Positions 24,499 to 29,201 of a DNA stretch of 29,201 nucleotides are shown here, piece after piece. Numbering within the stretch: position 1 is the stretch's first letter; every line of letters starts with the position of its first letter. Both the position numbers and the translations under genes were made by a program. The stretch is from an uncultured Treponema sp. (GTDB taxonomy: Bacteria > Spirochaetota > Spirochaetia > Treponematales > Treponemataceae), in the NCBI GenBank assembly GCA_937915735.1, contig CALGGS010000037.1, positions 1 through 29,201 on the forward strand, written 5' to 3'. The notes below the pieces were generated by a model. That model saw only the letters and a program-made list of their open reading frames with translations. It had not been told where the DNA came from and searched no databases.

Positions 24499-25164
24499 AT
24501 GAAAATCTTTAAAAAAATTGCCCTTGCCATTGTGTTTGCAACTGTTTCAATTGGTGCAACTTTTGCCGCAGAAGGACTTGGAAAGTATGCAAAGCTTACG
24601 CTTGGATATTCACGAGGCGGAGTTGATACGGAATGGGATTTTGACTCTTATAAAATAAGCTATGCGCTTGCTTATTCAGGGTTTGAAATTGTTCCGACTT
24701 TTGGATTAGAACTTCCGATTTCTGCATTGGAAAAAAAGAACATGAGTCTTGCTCTTGAAGGTTCTGTAGGTCTTACATTTGGTGGAGACAGTGATGGTCT
24801 TTGGGAAAGTAGCACAACTGTAATTGCTCCAGGAGTAATGGGAATTTTAAACTATCATTTTGATTCACTTCCAAAATTTTCTCCGTATGTAGGAGTTGGT
24901 TTTTCTGTGCCGATTCAGATTGTGAATGTAAAGTATGAATATACGACAGTAGATTATACAACAATGTATGGACAGCAAATTCCAAGTGGAACTAAGACAG
25001 AAACTTACGAAACTGACAGTACGGTCGTTGGTTTTAAAATCAACACGGCTTTTGGAGCAAAATATGATTTTACCGATAAATTTAGTGCTTTAGGCGAATT
25101 TGGCATGGGAATAATTGGCGTATTCTCATGGTCAATTCGTGCAGGTGCAATTTATCATTTCTAA
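24499..25164 (+). CDS. Predicted outer-membrane beta-barrel protein
   Basis: A 221-residue protein with AGGAG 8 nt before ATG. The signal peptide MKIFKKIALAIVFATVSIGATFA is probably cleaved before AEG. The mature protein has alternating polar/hydrophobic strands and many Gly/Tyr/Phe: KYAKLTLGYSRGG, FEIVPTFGLELP, LALEGSVGLTFGG, FSPYVGVGFSVPIQI, INTAFGAKYDF, ending with the strand SWSIRAGAIYHF and a terminal Phe. This fits a small eight-strand barrel of the OmpA/OmpW-like type (family inferred, not identified). It is probably an outer-membrane protein. It is monocistronic, with a terminator just after it, and faces a divergent XRE regulator. Confidence 0.78.
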   Translation: MKIFKKIALAIVFATVSIGATFAAEGLGKYAKLTLGYSRGGVDTEWDFDSYKISYALAYSGFEIVPTFGLELPISALEKKNMSLALEGSVGLTFGGDSDGLWESSTTVIAPGVMGILNYHFDSLPKFSPYVGVGFSVPIQIVNVKYEYTTVDYTTMYGQQIPSGTKTETYETDSTVVGFKINTAFGAKYDFTDKFSALGEFGMGIIGVFSWSIRAGAIYHF

Positions 25165-25181
25165 AAATGTTCTAACCGAAG

Positions 25182-25218
25182 AAATCTGCCTAACACTATA
25201 TTGGGCAGATTTTTTTTA
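25182..25218 (+). terminator. Rho-independent terminator
   Basis: A perfect 9-bp stem, AAATCTGCC (25182-25190) with GGCAGATTT (25204-25212), loop 13 nt, runs into a T-tract. It ends the outer-membrane protein transcript 18 nt after its stop. Confidence 0.88.
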
Positions 25219-25264
25219 TTTTGCCAGCCGACCTGTGTAAAGTTTGTGTAATAACTTTTCACTA

Positions 25265-25291
25265 GTGACATATTTTTTTTTGTGATAAAAT
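25265..25291 (+). promoter_or_regulatory. Promoter abutting toxin-antitoxin operon start
   Basis: GTGACA (25265-25270, five of six to consensus) and an extended -10, TGaTAAAAT (25283-25291), with a short 15-bp spacer. ATG is at 25298, so transcription would begin on the start codon. No Shine-Dalgarno is present. Confidence 0.5.
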
Positions 25292-25297
25292 AAGAAT

Positions 25298-25624
25298 ATG
25301 TTTTTTGCTGACTGGGAAACCCACAAAAAAGAACAAATTTCACCAACAATTCTTTGGGAATATGATACGAACAAATCGACTTGGAATTGGAATCGTATGG
25401 ATACTGTTGTCGTAAAGAGAGTTCTTGAGTACGGTCGTAAGGAAGACTATTACGCGATGCTTCAGCTTTATGGTGGTTTTGAAAAAGTCGGTGAAATAGT
25501 TATGAGAATTCCCGTTTTAAATCCAAAAGAAGCCGAGTGGGGAAGAAGGCTGTTTAATCTAGACAAGGAGAAAATGCTTTGTTACAAACGGCAACGGTCA
25601 AAGAATCGACTTATAATCTTCTGA
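25298..25624 (+). CDS. DUF6922-like probable antitoxin of an AbiE-type module
   Basis: A 108-residue protein. It has the pattern seen in short proteins encoded before AbiEii toxins: LWEYD near the N-terminus, WNWNRMDTVVVKRVLEYGRKEDYYAMLQLYG (about residues 29-59), then a helical EAEWGRRLFNL segment. Assignment to DUF6922 is from memory of the family, not a search. It is much shorter than the classical AbiEi antitoxin and has no obvious winged-helix N-terminus. The 3' 46 nt overlap the toxin gene, and the toxin's ribosome site lies inside this ORF, so the two should be coupled. The role as antitoxin is inferred from position. The last residues (KRQRSKNRLIIF) lie in the overlap and may be poorly conserved. 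Confidence 0.7.
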   Translation: MFFADWETHKKEQISPTILWEYDTNKSTWNWNRMDTVVVKRVLEYGRKEDYYAMLQLYGGFEKVGEIVMRIPVLNPKEAEWGRRLFNLDKEKMLCYKRQRSKNRLIIF

Positions 25625-26223
25625 AAGAACTCATGGCAGATTCTGTTTTTTCTAAGTTTTCTCTCGTCGGTGGAACTTCTATTGCGTTACGAATGGGATA
25701 TAGAAAAAGTATAGACCTTGATTTGTTTACGCAAGATGATTTTGATGTGGCGGAAATAAATGACTACTTGGTAAAAAGATATGGATTTATAGAGCGATTT
25801 CGTTCTGGCAAAACTCTAAAAGGTGACATAAAAGGAGTCTTTGTTGATTTTATAAAATATCCATATCCTTTGGTAAAACCTATTGAAAAAAATGAAGATA
25901 TAAGGCTTTTTAGTCTTGAAGATGTTTCTGCAATGAAGCTTTCGGCAATCACAGACAATGGAAGCCGTTTGAAGGATTTTGTGGATGTTGCATATTTGTC
26001 CTTTAAGTTTTCTCTTAACGAAATGCTTCTATTTTATGAAGAAAAATTTTGTGACAGCAATATTTTATCTGTTTTGAAATCTCTTGGTTATTATGGTGAT
26101 ATTGATTTTGAAGGTGAACCTATAGAACTTTTATCAGGAAATTTTTCATGGGAAAAAGTAAAAAATCGCATAGATTCAATGATTTCAAATCCAGATAAGA
26201 GATTCAAGGATTTTCCAATATAA
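25579..26223 (+). CDS. AbiEii/AbiGii-family nucleotidyltransferase toxin
   Basis: A 214-residue protein with the DNA-polymerase-beta-like nucleotidyltransferase signature FSLVGGTSIALRMG (about 27-40) followed by the catalytic S-x-D-L-D-L-F (SIDLDLF, about 44-50). A further conserved LFSLEDVSAMKLSAI segment lies near 110-124, and RLKDFVDVAYL near 130-140. In AbiE type IV systems the toxin is a GTP-binding nucleotidyltransferase, and such enzymes may modify tRNA. The start is TTG 25579, chosen because AAGGAG (25565-25570) sits 8 nt before it; the nearby ATG at 25574 is in the antitoxin frame. The overlap with the upstream gene supports a tightly coupled pair. gyrB begins 135 nt downstream from its own promoter. 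Confidence 0.85.
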   Translation: MLQTATVKESTYNLLKELMADSVFSKFSLVGGTSIALRMGYRKSIDLDLFTQDDFDVAEINDYLVKRYGFIERFRSGKTLKGDIKGVFVDFIKYPYPLVKPIEKNEDIRLFSLEDVSAMKLSAITDNGSRLKDFVDVAYLSFKFSLNEMLLFYEEKFCDSNILSVLKSLGYYGDIDFEGEPIELLSGNFSWEKVKNRIDSMISNPDKRFKDFPI

Positions 26224-26259
26224 AAAGATTTTTGATTTTCCATCTCTTTCCCCTCGTTC

Positions 26260-26288
26260 TTGTTTCTTTTTCCAAAATCAACTATAAT
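26260..26288 (+). promoter_or_regulatory. gyrB promoter
   Basis: TTGTTT (26260-26265), 17-bp spacer, TATAAT (26283-26288). Transcription would start near 26295, giving a ~64-nt leader before ATG 26359. It sits just after the AbiEii-like gene with no terminator between. Confidence 0.65.
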
Positions 26289-26358
26289 TAAATGCTCTAA
26301 AAGTCTTTTCATGTCTTTTATCCAAAATCATAAATCTTTAATTTACAAGGAAATAAAA

Positions 26359-28323
26359 ATGGCTGCTAATTATTCGGCGGGTAGTATTCAGGTTTTAAAG
26401 GGTCTTGAGGCTGTTCGCAAACGACCTGGTATGTATATTGGTTCAACTGGTCCGAAAGGCTTGCATCATCTTGTTTATGAGACTGTAGACAACTGTATCG
26501 ATGAAGCTATGGCAGGCTTCTGTGACACAATCGTCGTTGCCCTGGAAAAGGATGACATCGTGCGTGTTGAGGATAACGGCCGGGGAATCCCGGTTGACAT
26601 TCATCCCACCGAAAAAATTTCCGCTTTGGAGCTGGTTCTCACCCGTCTTCATGCGGGCGGTAAATTCGACAAGAACGCTTACAAGGTTTCGGGCGGTCTG
26701 CACGGTGTAGGCGTTTCCTGCGTAAATGCCCTTTCTGACTGGCTTGAGGCTACTGTCTGCCGTGACGGTCACATCTACCGCCAGAAGTACGAGCGCGGAA
26801 TTCCTGTCACAAAAGTTGAGGTCATCGGCGACACTCAGGCTCACGGAACTACAATCCGCTGGAAGGCCGACAAAACTATTTTCACAGAGACTACGACTTA
26901 TGATTTTGATGTTCTTTTGCAGCGACTCAAAGAGCTTGCTTTCTTGAACAGCGGAATCGTGATTACTTTCCGTGACGAGCGTCTTGAAACTCCAAAAGAA
27001 GACGTCCTCAAATATGAGGGCGGTATCGTTCATTATGTAAAGGAAATAAACGCCAACAAAAAAAGCAAGTTCTATTATCCGGAAGAACCTATTTACATCA
27101 CTGGCGAAAAGGACAACGTAATCACTGAGCTTGCTTTCCAGTACAACGATTCATATTCAGAAGATATTCATACCTATGTAAACGACATCAACACCCGCGA
27201 TGGTGGTACTCATCTTGACGGATTCAGAACTGCTTTGCTCTGGGTCTTGAACAAGGCTCTTGACGGCAACGAAAAGATGAAGAAAAAAATGCCTGACCGT
27301 GACGGAAAATTCGAGCCGGGCGAGGACAAAAAAGAAAAGCTCACTGGTGAAGATGTCCGTGCAGGATTAGCCGCCGTTCTCTCAATGAAAGTTCCAGAGC
27401 CTGAATTCGTAGGTCAGACAAAAGACAAGCTGGGAAACACCGAAGTCCGAACAATCGTCGATTCTCTTGTAAAAGAAAAACTGACTATTTTCTTTGAGCT
27501 GAATCCGACTGTGCTTGAAAAAGTGCTTGAAAAGGCTGTGGGTGAGGCTGCCGCGCGAGTCGCCGCCCGAAAGGCAAAAGAAGCCACCCGCAAAAAGACT
27601 GTCGGTGCCGGTTTCCAGAAGCCTGAAAAACTTTCTGACTGCTCAATAAAAGACAATCCTGAAATTTGTGAAGTCTACATAGTCGAGGGTGATTCGGCTG
27701 GTGGTTCAGCAAAGAAAGGCCGTGACTCAAAAACTCAGGCAATTCTTCCTTTGTGGGGAAAAATGCTCAATGTCGAAAAAGTCAGCCCGGAAAAGGTTAT
27801 GGGCAACGATAAGCTTGACCCTGTAATCAAAACTTTGGGAACAGGATTCGGAAAAGACTTCAATATCGAAAAACTCCGCTATCATAAAATCATCATCATG
27901 GCCGATGCCGATGTCGACGGAAGCCACATCCGAACCCTTTTGCTCACATTCTTCTTCCGCTACATGCCGCAGCTGATTGAGCATGGATATGTTTATCTCG
28001 CAATGCCTCCGCTCTTTAAAGTCCAGCTCGGAAAGAAAGAGCCGGTTTACTGCTACTCTGACCAGGAGCGCGATGAAGCCCTTGAAGCCCTGGGCGACCA
28101 GAGAGACAAGGCCGATGTCCAGCGGTACAAAGGTCTTGGTGAGATGGACGGCGAGCAGCTCTGGGAAACCACAATGGATCCCGCTCACCGAAAGATGCGG
28201 GTGGTGACAATCCCCGACGCCGAGGCCGCCGACAAGATTTTCAGCGTCTGCATGGGCGAGGAAGTAGAACCCCGCCGAGAATTCATCGAAAGCAACTCCA
28301 GCTACGCTAATCTGGATATTTAA
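26359..28323 (+). CDS. gyrB: DNA gyrase subunit B
   Basis: A 654-residue protein, normal for the shorter (non-proteobacterial) GyrB. ATG 26359 is chosen over the frame's first ATG (26260) because AAGGAA lies 6 nt upstream and MAANYSAGSIQVLKGLEAVRKRPGMYIG is the family N-terminus (first 28 residues). The GHKL ATPase part has EAVRKRPGMYIGST, DNCIDEAMAG, EDNGRGIPVDIH and SGGLHGVGVSCVNAL. The transducer domain follows. TOPRIM has EGDSAGGSA and the metal-binding DADVDGSHIRTLL; the C-terminal tail has QRYKGLGEMD. It pairs with GyrA to introduce negative supercoils. gyrA is not in the window. It is preceded by an AbiE-type pair and followed after 8 nt by a DUF3791-DUF3990 cassette. Confidence 0.97.
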   Translation: MAANYSAGSIQVLKGLEAVRKRPGMYIGSTGPKGLHHLVYETVDNCIDEAMAGFCDTIVVALEKDDIVRVEDNGRGIPVDIHPTEKISALELVLTRLHAGGKFDKNAYKVSGGLHGVGVSCVNALSDWLEATVCRDGHIYRQKYERGIPVTKVEVIGDTQAHGTTIRWKADKTIFTETTTYDFDVLLQRLKELAFLNSGIVITFRDERLETPKEDVLKYEGGIVHYVKEINANKKSKFYYPEEPIYITGEKDNVITELAFQYNDSYSEDIHTYVNDINTRDGGTHLDGFRTALLWVLNKALDGNEKMKKKMPDRDGKFEPGEDKKEKLTGEDVRAGLAAVLSMKVPEPEFVGQTKDKLGNTEVRTIVDSLVKEKLTIFFELNPTVLEKVLEKAVGEAAARVAARKAKEATRKKTVGAGFQKPEKLSDCSIKDNPEICEVYIVEGDSAGGSAKKGRDSKTQAILPLWGKMLNVEKVSPEKVMGNDKLDPVIKTLGTGFGKDFNIEKLRYHKIIIMADADVDGSHIRTLLLTFFFRYMPQLIEHGYVYLAMPPLFKVQLGKKEPVYCYSDQERDEALEALGDQRDKADVQRYKGLGEMDGEQLWETTMDPAHRKMRVVTIPDAEAADKIFSVCMGEEVEPRREFIESNSSYANLDI

Positions 28324-28331
28324 GGCAGAAA

Positions 28332-28562
28332 ATGGGAACTCAGAATCAAACAGAAATGGATAAAAATCTTCTCGTTGTGACCGCAATACAAGGTTATGCG
28401 GAAAATCACCATATTTCTGAATCTGAGGCATTTGACAAGTTTTCTATGCACAATATCCAGAACTTAATACGAGAACAATACGATGCTCTTCATACCCAAT
28501 CTTTGGAAGAAACAATTGATTTCGCAGAAGATGTGATGAAACGCTGTGAGGAGAAAAAATGA
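28332..28562 (+). CDS. DUF3791-like small protein, probable antitoxin
   Basis: A 76-residue protein. It is mostly helical with the DUF3791-type ending: a helical first half, then NIQNLIREQYDALHTQSLEETIDFAEDVM (about residues 40-68). The YDALHTQS block is the clearest mark. ATG 28332 has AAGG at 28323-28326, overlapping the gyrB stop, and the gene starts 8 nt after gyrB, so it can be read from the gyrB transcript. Its TGA overlaps the next ATG (ATGA). DUF3791 proteins commonly precede DUF3990 proteins; an antitoxin role is inferred from this pairing and small size. Confidence 0.8.
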   Translation: MGTQNQTEMDKNLLVVTAIQGYAENHHISESEAFDKFSMHNIQNLIREQYDALHTQSLEETIDFAEDVMKRCEEKK

Positions 28563-29032
28563 TTTTGTATCACGGAACTAATACAGCGTTTTCAAAAATA
28601 GACTTGTCTCGGTCAAAAGATAAGCGTGATTTCGGAAAAGGGTTTTACACGACTACGATTTATGAGCAAGCGGAAAAATGGGCAAAAAATCAGTTTATTC
28701 GTTTTGGCGGAGACGGGAGTTTTGTCAAAACTTTTGAATTCAATCCGACAAAAGATTTAAGAATCCTTGAATTCAAGTCAATGAATAAAGATTGGCTTGA
28801 ATTCGTAAAAGAAAATCGTACAAAAGGTGGAGTTTTTCACGATTACGACATTGTAAAAGGACCTGTTGCAAACGACAATACAATGCGAACAATAGCCTTG
28901 TATATTTCAGGAATTTATACAACAGAACAGGCAATACAACAGCTTTCTTTTTTCAAAGTGAATGGCCAAATTTCTTTTCATACGGAAAAAGCCTTGACCT
29001 GTTTAAATTTGAAAGAGGACAGAGAGGTCTAA
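28559..29032 (+). CDS. DUF3990 protein, ADP-ribosyltransferase-like probable toxin
   Basis: A 157-residue protein beginning MILYHGTNTAFSKIDLSRS. YHGT (residues 4-7) followed by DFGKGFYTTTIYEQAEKWA (about 25-43) is the DUF3990 signature and recalls the H-Y-E/Q ADP-ribosyltransferase fold, with His5 and Tyr30 in the expected places; a later acidic/Gln residue is not assigned with certainty. Another conserved stretch is DYDIVKGPVANDNT (about 96-109), then YISGIYTTEQAIQQLSF. GAGGAG lies 5 nt before ATG, and the start overlaps the preceding stop by 4 nt. The third gene starts directly after its TAA. Substrate and toxicity are unknown; the toxin role is inferred from fold and context. Confidence 0.85.
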   Translation: MILYHGTNTAFSKIDLSRSKDKRDFGKGFYTTTIYEQAEKWAKNQFIRFGGDGSFVKTFEFNPTKDLRILEFKSMNKDWLEFVKENRTKGGVFHDYDIVKGPVANDNTMRTIALYISGIYTTEQAIQQLSFFKVNGQISFHTEKALTCLNLKEDREV

Positions 29033-29201
29033 ATGCCGAAATATATGTGGAACAATCAGGACATTACTTTAGACATTCTCATGAAGATAGAGCAGGTTGT
29101 CCGTATTTTATCGGAAAAGTTAAAAAAGCCTTTTGACGAGGAATTGAGAGATTTTTATAAATCAAGAACATTCCGAGCTTTGAAAAACAGATCGGAGGAG
29201 C
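29033..29201 (+). CDS. Third gene of the DUF3990 cassette (partial)
   Basis: The ATG immediately follows the DUF3990 stop (TAA|ATG) with GAGG 5 nt upstream. 56 codons are visible before the window ends. The fragment starts MPKYMWNNQDITLDILMKIE and continues as a helical, charged protein with EELRDFYKSRTFRALKNRSEE at about residues 36-56. The D-F-Y-x-S-R-T-[FY]-[RK]-A-L block resembles small proteins I associate with DUF3791/DUF3990 loci. It could be a second antitoxin or accessory component; this is inference and the gene is incomplete. Confidence 0.7.
   Translation, partial: MPKYMWNNQDITLDILMKIEQVVRILSEKLKKPFDEELRDFYKSRTFRALKNRSEE

Noticed and set aside
26443..27033. 196-codon minus-strand ORF inside gyrB
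   Set aside because: The sense strand encodes conserved GyrB motifs throughout; the antisense frame is a shadow.
27727..28431. 234-codon minus-strand ORF over the gyrB end and DUF3791 gene
   Set aside because: It spans two real genes on the other strand and has no start signal or recognisable fold.

Overview
The window looks like a chromosomal segment of a spirochaete, most likely a host- or gut-associated Treponema. This rests on gene content and style: giant Ig-like and beta-helical surface proteins, a nine-G homopolymer in a surface lipoprotein gene, an Rpn-type nuclease, small XRE regulators, a DUF3990 cassette and a typical low/medium-GC gyrB. The genus is an inference from family knowledge; no rRNA marker is present.

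Layout. (1) 1-5666, minus: the first ~1,888 codons of a giant Ig-repeat lipoprotein that runs off the left edge. A run of nine G lies inside its signal-peptide coding region. (2) 5919-8540, plus: an Rpn/PD-(D/E)XK nuclease followed 9 nt later by a RecQ-type helicase. The helicase tail overlaps, tail to tail, a small membrane protein gene on the minus strand. (3) 8830-9420, plus: a small lipoprotein with its own promoter, followed by a GC-rich inverted-repeat element. (4) 9626-20677, plus: a single 3,683-codon ORF for an exported beta-solenoid/adhesin-like protein. It carries four W-G...NW modules, two of them clear internal duplicates, and a FlgD/T9SS-like C-terminal Ig fold. A cluster of strong hairpins follows. 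(5) 20850-23015, minus: pyrB, then a small exported coiled or amphipathic protein, then kduI. (6) nadE, plus, divergent from pyrB. (7) An XRE regulator (minus) diverging from a small outer-membrane beta-barrel-like protein (plus), with operator-like repeats between them. (8) An AbiE-type toxin-antitoxin pair (DUF6922-like plus AbiEii nucleotidyltransferase), gyrB with a good sigma70-like promoter, then a DUF3791-DUF3990-third-gene cassette beginning 8 nt after the gyrB stop and running off the right edge.

Themes. Two very large surface proteins dominate the left two thirds and flank a nuclease/helicase pair. On the right, gyrB sits between two toxin-antitoxin-like modules. Three or four genes (9626, 23138, 25298, possibly 24330) have -10-like hexamers so close to ATG, with no Shine-Dalgarno, that leaderless transcripts are the simplest reading. 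Other genes in the window have normal AGGAG-type sites. Metabolic genes (pyrB, nadE, kduI) are ordinary in sequence. No tRNA, rRNA, CRISPR array or recognisable IS element was seen.
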